DNA of 64,000 nt from Sphagnum magellanicum. Lineage: Eukaryota; Streptophyta; Sphagnopsida; Sphagnales; Sphagnaceae. Of this stretch, positions 49,544 through 60,271 are shown in pieces. A model generated the notes under the pieces. The model was given only the letters and a program-made list of their open reading frames with translations. It did not search any database and was not told the origin of the DNA. The stretch's first letter is position 1. Each line of letters opens with the position of its first letter. The stretch lies in contig CM038920.1 of the NCBI GenBank assembly GCA_021904315.1, positions 15,190,001-15,254,000 on the forward strand, given 5' to 3'. A program made the position numbers and the translations under genes.

Positions 49544-50560
49544 TATGAAGCCTATTCATTCTTAGATGGATATTTAGGATACCATCATATTTTTATAGCC
49601 CATGAAGATAGATATGAAACAACCTTTGTAACAGACTAGGGAGCTTTTGTTTGGATGGTGATGCCATTTGGTGTCAAAAATGGGCCACCAACATTTTAAA
49701 GAGCAATTAATAGAGCTTTCAAAGAGTACTTAGACTAATTCATGAAAATATTTTTAGACAACTTCATGATTTATAGTCATATGAAGAGTCATTCGATGAA
49801 GCTTGGACTTTGTTTTCAAAAATGCAAGAATATAAAATCAAACTTAACATAGAAAAATGTGCCTTTATGATATTTTCAAGATTGATTTTAAGGTTCATAG
49901 TTTCCAAGGAAGGAAAAATACTAGACCCCAAGAAGGTTTAGGTAATAGTAAATATGCCAATACCTATAAACCCATAGCAGATTTAGGTCTTTAATGGTAT
50001 GGCCTAGTTTTATAAATGTTTCATCAAGTGCTTTGCCATTGTCATGGCACTAATCACAAAGTTGATGAAGAAAACAAAACCTTTTATATGGACCACAAAG
50101 TGTTAAGAAGCCTAGGATTAAATCAAGTAGAGATACATGGAAGCACCAATTTTGATACCTCCAAATTGGCAACTGGAGTTCCATGTCCACACAAATGCAT
50201 TTTTACTGGCAATAGGTGCACTATGAGCATACAACCCAATTGGTACTATGACCAACCTACAATATATGCCTTTAGATTACTAAATAAAGCATAATAAAAT
50301 TATACTACTATAGAAAGAGGAACCTTCACAATGGTTTATGTTTTGCATAAGTTCAAACATTTTTTGTTGGGAAACAAATTTGTCTTTTATGTAGATCACA
50401 TGGCGTTTGTATATTGGTCAACAAACCATAGGTGTCTTGAAGGATAGCTAGATGGCTATTGTTATTTTTGGAATATGAGTTCACAGTAGTCTAAAAGCCC
50501 AATATAACACATGTGGTAAATGATGATTTGTCTAGATTACCAAATATCTTACAACCATTA
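49544..50560 (+). pseudogene. Gypsy reverse transcriptase palm and RNase H
   Basis: Continues with YSFLDGYLGYHH (family FLDGFSGYHQ), VMPFGVKNGPPTF, and FLDNF at about 49755 where FLDDF is required, so a catalytic Asp is Asn. Downstream, RNase H begins around 50150 with HVHTNAFLLAIGAL, Asn again replacing the first catalytic Asp, and FKHFLLGNKFVFYVDHMA follows near 50350. Many stops are present. The enzyme would have copied the element RNA into DNA. Confidence 0.85.
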
Positions 50561-52330
50561 GGAGTTCCGAATTAGACTAAAGATGTATCACTATTTTCTA
50601 TAGAACCTATGTGGATGTAAGAAGTGAAAAGCTATTTAGAAATAGGTTAGATGCCAAAAAATTTGAATTTAATTTAGAAACAAAAGTTAGCCAGAAAGGC
50701 AAAACCTTTTACTTAAAGAAAAAACCATGTACAAAGTGGAGCAAGACAATAGAATGTGCAAATGTTTGACCACCTCAGAAGCACATATTATTCTTAAGGA
50801 GTTATATGAAGGAGTGGTAGAAGGTCATTTTGATGTCAATATTATTGCAAAGAAAATTCTAGATGCAGGTTATTAGTGGCCAATTATATTCAAAGATACT
50901 CATGAATTTGGTAGAAGTTGTGACAACTGTTAAAGAATTGGAGGACTAAAAACAAAAAGTTTGACCAAATTGGTAACATCGCTTCTAAAGGAACCTATTA
51001 TGAAGTGGGGTTTAGTTTTTATAGGTCCAATTAAACCAATAGGTAGATGAACAAGAAATAAATATATTTTGGTAGTTATAGATTATGCCACCAAATGGAT
51101 GGAGGCAAAGGCATTCAAAACCAATATTGTAGTAGTTACAACCATATTTCTATATGAGTATATTTTGACTAGATTTGGATGTTCTTTAGTTATAGTTACA
51201 AACCAAGGAGTGCATTTCATTAATGATATAATTAAATATCTCATAAAATAATTTTTGTTAAAACATGTTAGTTCTACTACCTATTACCCACAAGGAAATG
51301 GATAAGCAAAATCTACTAACAAAGTTATTGGTAGATTATTAACAAAGTTAGTTAATGAGAAGAAAACAAACTAGGATGAGCATTTGTCCACAATTTTATT
51401 TTCATACATGATAGTTTACAAGGTGGTAATGGGATATACACCTTATTAGTTAGTTTATGGTTTGCATCCTCCAATGCTAACAAAATAAGTTCTATCGGCT
51501 ATTAGTGGGGACCATAGAGATGCAGAACCCATGAGAATATTAACTACCAAGATTATAGAGCTGGAGAAGCTATAGGAGAACAAATTGGAAGCTCAAAACA
51601 ATGTTGGAGAAAACCAATGGAACATATTTATTTGGGGTCAACAAAAACACATAGAAAATAAATTTCAATTTGGAGATTATGTTTTCTAGTTTCCCAAGGG
51701 AAAAAATACACATATGGGCAAATTCAAGAAAAGATGGTTTGGCCTATTCAAGGTACAATATTGCTTACCCAACAACATAATTCTTCTTGTTTCTATTAAC
51801 AATTTTGAACCAAACCCAATTTTGGTCAATGTTAATAAGTTGAAACCATACATATATGTGGACCAAACATTGAAGGGGATTTAGAGTTCAAGGAATTATA
51901 AGTTTTTAGAGTCTATAGATTCTAACCACAGAAAAGAAAAACTTGATGAAAATTCAGAAGAAGAAATAACATCAAAGATCATAGATACTTATTAGATAGT
52001 CACATTAAACAAGGCCTTAGTGAATATGATGATTCAACAAGTTATGATGCCATTCAGAGACCATAATTATACAATTTCATAATCACTGGACTATAGGCCT
52101 ATCACATTAGAACAAAATTTTGTTGATATGATGACTTAGTGTAGGTTAGAAAAAATTTGTAATGTAGACAATACTAGGTCATCATATTTAAAATTGCCAT
52201 TAGAACAACCTAATGCCACATTTACAAAGTTGTTAGGTCAATAGGCATTGATTATAGCCCATATTGTTATCAGTATGAACTTGGACAAAAAATCAACACT
52301 TGTCAAAAAATTAAAAAAAGGGACAAATCA
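50561..52330 (+). pseudogene. Gypsy integrase and C-terminal region
   Basis: A His/Cys zinc region near 50880-50940 precedes the core. All three acidic core residues are changed: GLVFIGP near 51009 (Asp to Val), VTNQGVHF near 51206 (Asp to Asn), and G-stop-AKSTNK near 51300 (Glu to Lys). The only long open piece is 51069-51251. After the core, FGDYVF and KFKKRWFG (51675-51740) match the C-terminal DNA-binding region, then NPILVNVNKLKPY near 51820. A tail of acidic and polar residues continues to about 52330. Confidence 0.87.
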
Positions 52331-52671
52331 TTAAGACATTAACCCTAAAGTAAAAAGTGAAACATCACTACATGAAATGAAATGATTATGTTTTAGTAGC
52401 TGACAAATAATAAAAGGATTTCCACAACTTCCAATGGACAAGGAGAACAAGTTCAAGGAGGGGTTATGGAAAGCTTAGGGAGAAAAGTTTTTTGTATTTT
52501 GTTTTTTTCTTGGGAAGAGGAGGAAAATGAGTGTGAGAGAACTAGTTATTGTGTGTGAAAAAATGTTGTTCATGGAATAAAATGTGTGTAAACAAAAGAA
52601 CATGGAAGGAAGTTGTGTGTAGCAAGTAGTTATGGTGGAGTTCATGAAATGATTTCCATGAACAAGCCTTT
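52331..52671. other. Gypsy 3' end, no clear LTR
   Basis: AAGGAGGGG near 52457 could be the Gypsy polypurine tract, which would put a 3' LTR just after it. I do not find a sequence matching 12181-12604 there. No gene is present before the second Copia LTR at 52672. Confidence 0.35.
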
Positions 52672-53089
52672 TGTTAGAAATACTATTCGTTTCGAATTCC
52701 CAATGTTGATGAATGTGTTAAACATTCATCAAAAGGATGAATAATAATCACATCCTTGTAGTAGTTAGGTTAGGGTTTAGAAGTGGAAATTACTTAGGGT
52801 TTAGCGGCGGTTAGGGTTAGGGTTTGGTGACAGTTTAGGTTAAGTGGTGCCTACTTTAGGGTTAGGAGATAGTATATAATGGAGTGGTTTTGAGTTTTTT
52901 TTCATTCTCTCCTTTCATGGTTTTGAGTGCATGTAGAACCTTCAAGCTTTGTTACTAGTTGCAAGCCATAGTTTTGTGATTGTAGCATTTGAAACATACA
53001 ACCTTTGTGATTTCTTGTTAGTTAATACGATTGTTCCATTTAATGAACCTTGAATGCTTCATTTCTTGCTTGTTTTCAAGTTGTTTCCA
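52672..53089 (+). repeat. Left LTR of the second Copia element
   Basis: Begins TGTTAGAAATACTATTCG. It contains a GGGTTTAGCGGCGG-type repeat near 52795-52865 and a TATA-like TAGTATATAATGG at about 52870. The end is taken at TTTCCA before ATAGGTTATGGGCCC. Similarity to the right LTR stops a few bases earlier, near 53078. Confidence 0.8.
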
Positions 53090-53615
53090 ATAGGTTATGG
53101 GCCCACACTAAGCAAGAGAAAGGACATTGTGTTAGAACAAGAAATAGTCAAGGGTTTACCTTGTATAACATAGAAAGGCAGAATCTTTTTAAGGGAAGGC
53201 TTTTCGTTTGCAAGGTTGCAAAGAGAATAAGAGTCCATTTCTAAGTGAGTGGGAGGTGTGGAAGAGATTTCTTCAAAGTGTTATAAGTTTTTCAAACGTG
53301 AAAAACTTGTTCTTCAAGTTTTTTGAAAGTATCAAGTTTCAAGGTGAAAGTGTGTGGAAGAGAGTTCTTCAATTCATTAAAAGTTTGAGGTGTGTGGAAG
53401 AAAGCTCTTTGAGTTGTTGAAAGTGTGAAGTTTCAAGTGTGCCAAAGAGAGTTTTTTGCATTTTTATAAGTTTTTTGTGAAATTTCAAGCTTGTGTAAAA
53501 AAACATTTGCAAGTGATAGAAGTTTTTTCTTTTCAAGCTTTCGTGAGGGGTCAAAGATTTCTTCCAAAGCTTTCAATCTTTTGAGAGAGTGTTTGTTGTA
53601 GCATTTGTGTTCAAA
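53090..53615 (+). other. Leader of the second Copia element
   Basis: Starts ATAGGTTATGGGCCCAC, presumably the primer binding site, though it is not the initiator-Met type seen in the first element. Several copies of GTGTGGAAGA...TTCTTCAA and TCAAGTTTC recur at about 53260-53520 as short imperfect repeats. No coding frame belongs to it. Confidence 0.5.
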
Positions 53616-56600
53616 ATGTTTTCTTTTCAAATGGAATCCTTGAAAGTCATGGAGAAGTTTCATGGTGCCAACTTTCACCTTTGGAAGTTCAAAATGCGCA
53701 TGATGTTTTCTAAACATGGGCTTTGGAAATTTGTTGATGGGACTGCCACCTTGCCAAATGAAGAAGTTGTAAGGGTCGATTACAACGAAAAAGAGACAAA
53801 GGCTTTTGCATTGCTTTGTGAACATCTCACGGATGCCCAACTTGCACACATTCAATATTGTGACAATGTGAAAAGTGCGTGGGAGGTTCTTTGTGGTGTG
53901 CATGAAACTAACACAATTGGCAACAAGTTGTTCCTTTGAAGGAGATTCTTCACCATCAAAATGCAAGAAGGAGATGACATGCTTATGCACATCAACACAG
54001 TGAAAGCCCTTGTGAACCAACTACATTCCATCGAGGTGAACATTACGGATGAAGATGTTTACATGGTATTCCTCATGCACCTTCCTCCATCCTTTGATAA
54101 CTTAGTCACAAGCTTGAAATCCATGTCCACAAAAGATGTAAACCTTCAATTCATTGTAACAAGGTTACTTCACAAAGTGTCCAAAAGAAAAGAATGTGAG
54201 AGTTCCGAGACTACCGCATTAGTCAACAAAACTCACAAGTCAAACAAGAAGTTTTGTTTCTATTGTAAAAAACCTGAACATTTTGTGAGAAATTGTTTGA
54301 AGAAGAAAAATGATGAAAAAGAAAAAGCTATTCAAGCTTGTGACAATCACGAACAAATGTTTGTTACAACATTGAATGTTAATGATCATACCACGTATGA
54401 TTGGATTATCAATTCTAGTGCAACGCAACACATGACATTCAAATAAGAATGGTTTACCACGTACGAACGCATTTCCCTAAGGAGGGTGTTCATAGGCAAT
54501 GACATCATTTTGGAGGCCATTGGCAAGGGGAACATCAAAGCCACAATGCAAGTGGGAGGTGAATTGACACACACAACCATCACCCAAGTTCCTCATGTTC
54601 CGAAAATGAAGAATAGTCTCATTTCCGTGAGTAAACTCATTTCTGAAGGTTTCAAAATAGAGTTTGACAAGGATGGTTGTAAGGTCAACGATGCTCGAAG
54701 AGTTGTTGTGGCGAAAGCACGAAGGGACAAAAACTTGTACCTTTTTAATGTGAAGGTGCATAAGGACGCGACACACATTACAAATTCTTTGGAGGATGGT
54801 GCAATGCATTGGCATGAAAGACTTGGCCATCTCAACATGGCAAGCCTTAAGGAGTTGGGTGCCATGGTGCATGGCATGAATGTGAAAGAAGTGTCGTTGC
54901 ATCGCATTTGTGAAGGATGTGTCAAAGGCAAACATCAAAGAACATCATTTCCCAAGGATGGAGCAATGAGGGCTTCACAACTTTTGGAGATTACCCACAC
55001 CGATGTGTGCGGGCCAATGAGGATTACATCGCATGATGGAGCGTGATACTTTTTCACTTTTATTGACAATTTTTCAAGGAAAACTCACGTCTATTTTTTG
55101 AAGGCCAAAGGAGAAGTGTTTGAAAAATTCAAACAATACAAGGTGTTGGTGGAGAACAAAATTGGTCACAAAATCAAAGTGTTATGATTCGACAATAAAG
55201 GAGAATTTGTGTCTAAGAAATTTGACGCATTTCTTGTGGAATGTGGAATTCAACGACAAACAAGTGCGCCCTATTACCCACAACAAAATGGTGGTGCAGA
55301 TGTGCCAATAGAACCATCATGGAATGTGCAAGAAGCATGATTCTTGCACAAAGGTTCGAACTTGAATTTTGGGGTGAAGCGGTGAACACGACGGTGTACA
55401 ACAAAAATCGATGTCCAACCAAGGCTCTTGATTCCAAGATCCCTCAAGAAGCGTGGAGTGGTAGGAAACCCGATGTGTCTCATTTGATAGTTTTTGGTTA
55501 TAAAGCTTTTGCACATGTCCTCGATGAGAAGAAGACCAAATTATAGTCTAAGTCCATGCCTTCTGTGTTTTTAGGATATTGTGAAGGCACCAAAGCGTAT
55601 CGCTTGATGTGTGTAGAAACCAAGAGAATCATCAAAAGTAGAGATGTCATGTTCATTGAAGGGTCAAAGGAAATAGGTGGTGCGTTTCATCCCGAGAAAG
55701 AAGAAAATGTAGTTATGCATGAAAAAGTTGAAAGAGAAGAACCATTGACCTTTAATCGAGATACACCTTTGAATGAAACAAGGATGGAAGGTGTGCAAAG
55801 TGAATCCACACCAAGTTCTTCATTGGAAGAAGAATTTGTTGTTTCCAATGATAACCCATCTAGTGAACCTTCACAAGATGTGCCGAGGGAAAGACCTCAA
55901 AGGCAACAAAGGGAATGGCCTCGGGATTGGTGGATTGCTACCAAGGAGGTGGAGTGCACCACCATTGCATTTTTGGAGGAGCCCCAAAATATTGAAGAAA
56001 CATTGACATGTGAAAATTCCAAGGAGTGGGAGTGTGTGATGCAAGAAGAATATGATTCCCTCATGACAAACAACACATGGACTTTGGTACCATTTCCCAT
56101 CGGTAGGAAACCCGTTTTTTGCAAATGGGTGTTCAAAATCAAAGAAGGCGCAAATGGGGAAGTGGAACGCTACAAGGCCAGATTAATGGCAAGAGGTTTT
56201 ACCCAAACGTACAAAGTGGATTACAACAAAACTTTTGTGTTCATCGCAAAGTTTACATCTATTCGTTGTATTCTTGCATTGGCAGCCTTGGAAGACATGG
56301 AGATCCATCAAATGGATGTGAAAACTGCATTTTTCAATGACGAGCTTGAAGAGGAGATTTACATGGAGCAACCTCAAGGGTTCCTGCACCAAGGAGGTGA
56401 ACATCTTATGTGTAAGCTTCACAAGTTCTTGTATGGTTTGAAACAATCTCGATGGGCATGGAATCAAAAGTTAGATGCGTTTCTCAAAAGCATTGAATTT
56501 ATGAAGAGTGAGGCCAATCTTAGTGTGTATGTTGCACAAGTGGGAGATGTGAAGTTTTTCATTGTGGTCTATGTGGATGACCTCATTTTGGTGTGCAACG

Positions 56601-57529
56601 ATCAAAACAAACTTTTGCAAATCAAAGAGGAACTAAATCAAAATTTTGAAATGAAGGACCTTGGGGAGTTGCATTTCTTTTTGGGAATGGAGGTGGAAAG
56701 GAATCGTGATGAATGACTCCTACGCATCAACGAAATCAAATACCTCAAAGAAATATTGAAGCATTTTGGAATGGAAGAATGTAAGCCCATTGGAGTTCCA
56801 TTCAATCCCAAAGTGAAGTTACAAAGGAATGCGAATGGAAATGATGAATCAAAGGGATTTCCATATCAACAAGCAGTTGGGTCTTTGATGTATGCCATGT
56901 TGTGCACATGACCCGACTTGGCATACCCAATAAGCGTGTTAAGTGAACACATGGCGAACCTTAACATGGAGCATTGGATGGCCGTCAAACAAATCTTTCG
57001 ATACTTGCAAGGTACATTGCAAATGAAATTACAATTTGGTGTAACACCATCCAAGGAAGTGCTTGGATATTGTGATGCAGATTGGGGTGGTGATCTTGAA
57101 GATAGGAGGTCCATCATAGGGTTTGTTTTCATGATCGGAGGTGGAGCCATTTCTTGGAGTAGCAAACGACAACCTACAATAGCATTGTTCACCATTAAGG
57201 CGAAATACATGGTGAACATGCAAGCCATAAAAGAAGCCATATGGATAACAAAATCAATGATGGATTTAGGATACATGGAAGAGACAAAAGTGATGGTGAT
57301 TTGATGCGACAATCAAGGTGTGATATCATTGACCAAGAATCCCATTCACCACGCACGAACAAAACACATTAATGTACAACATCATTTTGTTCGAGAATGA
57401 GTTGAAAATGAAGAAGTTCGATTTGAATATTGTCTAACGGAACACATGGTGGTGGATGTGCTTACCAAGGCATTATCAAAAGAATGACATCATAAGTTGA
57501 TAAACATGTTGAGATTAGAAACTTCATAA
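53616..57529 (+). pseudogene. Copia gag-pol relic with many TGA stops
   Basis: Starts at ATG 53616 and ends at TAA 57527-57529. Order: gag (FHGANFHLWKFKMRM near the start), zinc knuckle CFYCKKPEHFVRNC, protease with INSSAT where IDSGAT is usual (catalytic Asp to Asn), integrase, reverse transcriptase with an intact YVDD near 56570, and RNase H with CDADW and CDN. TGA stops: 53937, 55044, 55185, 56714, 56909, 57302, 57398, 57485. Others: TAA 54444 and TAG 55544. A one-base deletion near 55302 moves the frame and destroys the integrase Glu motif. RNase H reads TIKAKY where TEAEY is usual, so its Glu is lost. Confidence 0.93.
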
Positions 57530-57537
57530 AGTGGGAA

Positions 57538-57984
57538 TGTTAGAAATATTATTCGTTTCTAATTCCCAATGTTGATGAATGTGTTAAACATTCATCAAAA
57601 GGATGAATAACATACACATCTTTATAGTAGTTAGGTTAGGTTGAATAGTGATGTTTAGGGTTTGGAAGTGGAGGCTACTTAGGGTTTGGCGGCGGCTAAG
57701 ATTAGGTTTTGGTGGCGATTAGGGTTAGGGTTTGGTGGTGGCTAAGGTTAGGTGATGGCTAGGTTAGGGTTAAGTGGCGGCTATTTTAGGGTTAGGACAT
57801 AGTATATAATGGAATGGTTTTCATTATTTCCTTTCATGGTTTTTAGTGCATGTAGAACCTTTAAGCCTTGTTATTAGTGCAAGCCATAGTTTTGTGATTG
57901 TAGCATTCGAAGCATACAACCTTTGTGATTTCTTGATTGTTCCTTTTAATGAACTTTGAATGTTTCATTTCCTGCTTATTTTCT
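57538..57984 (+). repeat. Right LTR of the second Copia element
   Basis: Begins TGTTAGAAATATTATTCG after the purine-rich AAAGTGGGAA. It is longer than the left copy because the GGTTTGGYGGCGGCTAAGGTTAGG-like minisatellite near 57655-57790 has gained units. The TATA-like TAGTATATAATGG is kept near 57800. The end is set where similarity to the left LTR stops. Confidence 0.85.
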
Positions 57985-60271
57985 TGTAATAATTTTGTGG
58001 TACTAATAGTGGACTCCTTCCTTCTATAGTAGTCATACCTTCTTCACATATCATTGTCGCCTCCTTATGCTTTTGTAATGTTGACCGCTTCATCCCTATA
58101 GTCGCAATTATGAGGTATGATTGTAAACCTATTCTAAACATAGTAGTTAGAAAATGATATATGGTTGGTACTTGTAAACCATGAGCCAACTTTTGAATCC
58201 ACTAATAATAAACCTCCAACTACTCACTTTCTTCCTATTTCATGTTCTTCAAATCCATGTATATTTGTTCGTCATTTTGAGTCTTTCGATGACATTTGCA
58301 AAATGTTTGTGTAAGCTCCGGAAAAGTATTGTTAGGAAATTTTGACATGTAATTATAGCACTAGTTTGATGTCATATCTCATAGCATATAACTAAACACA
58401 TTAATGATATACTCTTCAAAAGTCTTTGCATTTGCTTATACTATAGAATTGAACATTCTGACATGAACATCTAGATCAATATCTTTTTTTCAATCAGGAT
58501 ACTTAAAAGCTACCCTGTTTGGCCTAACATAATGGTAATCTTTGTGATAAAAAATTGGTGGAGTTATAGCAATTGGTTTTCGGTATCCCCCTTTTTGTTA
58601 CGTGGCATTTACACTTTTTCACCTTCCAACAACCATTGAATTCATCAGTGGTCGATCTATAGTCCTATTCACATGAGTAGTCATTATTGGATGAGTAAAC
58701 ACCATTTGAAGTATGCCAACAACTCTAGTAGTAATTGTTGATAGTGCCCAACTTCGACTCAAATTCATTACTACTGAAACTCCACTTGATCTGCTACCTA
58801 ATTTTGATGTAAATCCAATTAATACTCCCCTTTTAACACCATCTATGTTGGGCACAATAACCGTTTCCACTCCTATGGTTGTTATACATGCATCAAATGA
58901 TTGAATAACTCCTTCTCCAACATGTTTCTAGGTTTCAACAATTGCCACTTTTGACATTATTGGTGGAGCTATGTTAATGCAAGATTGATGATACTCCAAT
59001 CTATGGCTACCCATTGGTATCCACTATGATGTAATATGTGGATGTGAATACCCCTTTGGTTCTTTGCTCTTATTTTAAATAGATGGACGAATATGTGGAC
59101 TTTGTGGTCCCAATTGGCTTCCTAATTCCATGCTTCTAAATCTATTCTAGACTATAAGAATTCCTAATTCTTGTTCTTGTGGTTGATCCATTAATGCTCC
59201 TACCACATTCTATAACTCCACATGCCTAGTAATACATGTTCTAATGTGAAAAGGCACAAAAGGACAATCCATGATTACATGTCCTTCCTCACAAAATGCA
59301 TAGACCTTTGAAAATAACTAATCATCTTGAATCCATAGATTCATTATCCCATGTTTCGATTGTGTACCTTGTTTGATCCAACTTTGGATTCCCTTCATGC
59401 AAGTATGACTATGATACTTCATCCAACGCATTCACCTGTGCTTCTCCATACCTAGATGATCATGGGTAATTTTCTTGAGTCTCCTCACACACATCAACAT
59501 TGGTGTTTTCATCCACCTTTTGGTGTTCCATTGGTTCATAGTAATTTGGAAATGTAGATTGATACACAAACTTGGGTTGTATACCTCTTGTAACATCCCT
59601 CCTTCGACTAGTCACTGATTGTGGATGAGATTTCTTGCGCTTGATATTATAGAAGTCCCTACTCCATCTTGATCTCTACAATTTTGAACCACAAATTACG
59701 ACTAAATTGTATATTGCATCCACTCATTCAGATGAATAGTTGACTACATCTCTTTGTGGAGATCATTGTTTGGAATTGTGCTTTCTCTTAAGACCCTTAG
59801 TCTAGACATCCCACCATACCACTTCTTGTAGGAGAAATAGCTTATGCCTTGTAGGCCTTTCATGTGTTTTCAAAACTCGTCTATGCAACATCTGATTCTA
59901 ATATGGGGTTTTTGTAATCCCTACATACATTTATCCATTTTCAAAATTGTCTTTTGTCTGACTTTCAAATAACTTGTCGATTTGCTTCCAAGTCTAATTA
60001 TCGTTGTAGACTATGGGTCACCATCTGATTTATCTTGTTTCACAATTCTTTGTCTTAAAAGTCTATAAATCACTTTGTAATCCTTATGGTGTCAACCACA
60101 TAAACCTCTAATACTTTCTAATAGACCCTTTAAAATTTTGAATTGAAAAAAAAACATTATGCATTTATACATTCTCATCTATGATATAGAACAAAATTTG
60201 TAAAAAACCTTCCCTTTATTGAAAGAAAGAACAAGAAAAAAAAATTCCCCACAAGATGGTCACCAAATGGT
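57985..60271 (-). pseudogene. Gypsy gag relic on the minus strand, with priming site
   Basis: Read from 60271 downwards: ACCATTTGGTGAC (60271-60259), the same LTR-end/priming-site string found at 12601-12613, then a leader, then gag text. A second-half zinc knuckle lies near 59290-59240 (CEEGHVIMDCP). A Ser/Thr/Val-rich linker lies at 58870-58619. The capsid-like frame 58189-57965 carries FRIGLQSYLIIAT and KHKEATMICEEGM, strongly like plant Gypsy capsid. Stops are many. It resembles but is distinct from the plus-strand Gypsy gag. The relic stops at the second Copia LTR. Confidence 0.7.

Larger units (their letters stand above)
12181..52470 (+). mobile_element. Ancient Ty3/Gypsy element, split by nested insertions
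   Basis: Fragments at 13330-14080, 17084-19371, 20173-20420, 48987-49287 and 49544-52330 read in order as gag, protease, reverse transcriptase, RNase H and integrase of one Gypsy element. Three of the gaps are insertions with their own terminal signals. Deleting the solo LTR or the 28.6-kb element, each with one target duplicate, restores the reading frame across the gap. The left LTR (12181-12604) is tentative. The right LTR was not identified, and the second Copia element lies where it would be expected. Stops are numerous and catalytic residues are lost throughout, so the element is long dead. The right boundary is approximate. Confidence 0.8.
52672..57984 (+). mobile_element. Second Ty1/Copia retrotransposon, inactivated
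   Basis: Two LTRs, a leader, and a gag-pol relic in Copia order. LTR differences are several per 100 bp plus indels, so it is older than the first Copia element. The flanks do not show a 5-bp target duplication: CCTTT on the left is absent from the right junction. The left flank looks like the plus-strand Gypsy element, while the right flank runs into a minus-strand Gypsy gag, so rearrangement or recombination after insertion is likely. Confidence 0.93.

Noticed and set aside
52457..52671. Gypsy right LTR after the purine tract
   Set aside because: No similarity to 12181-12604 and no TG...CA pair could be fixed.
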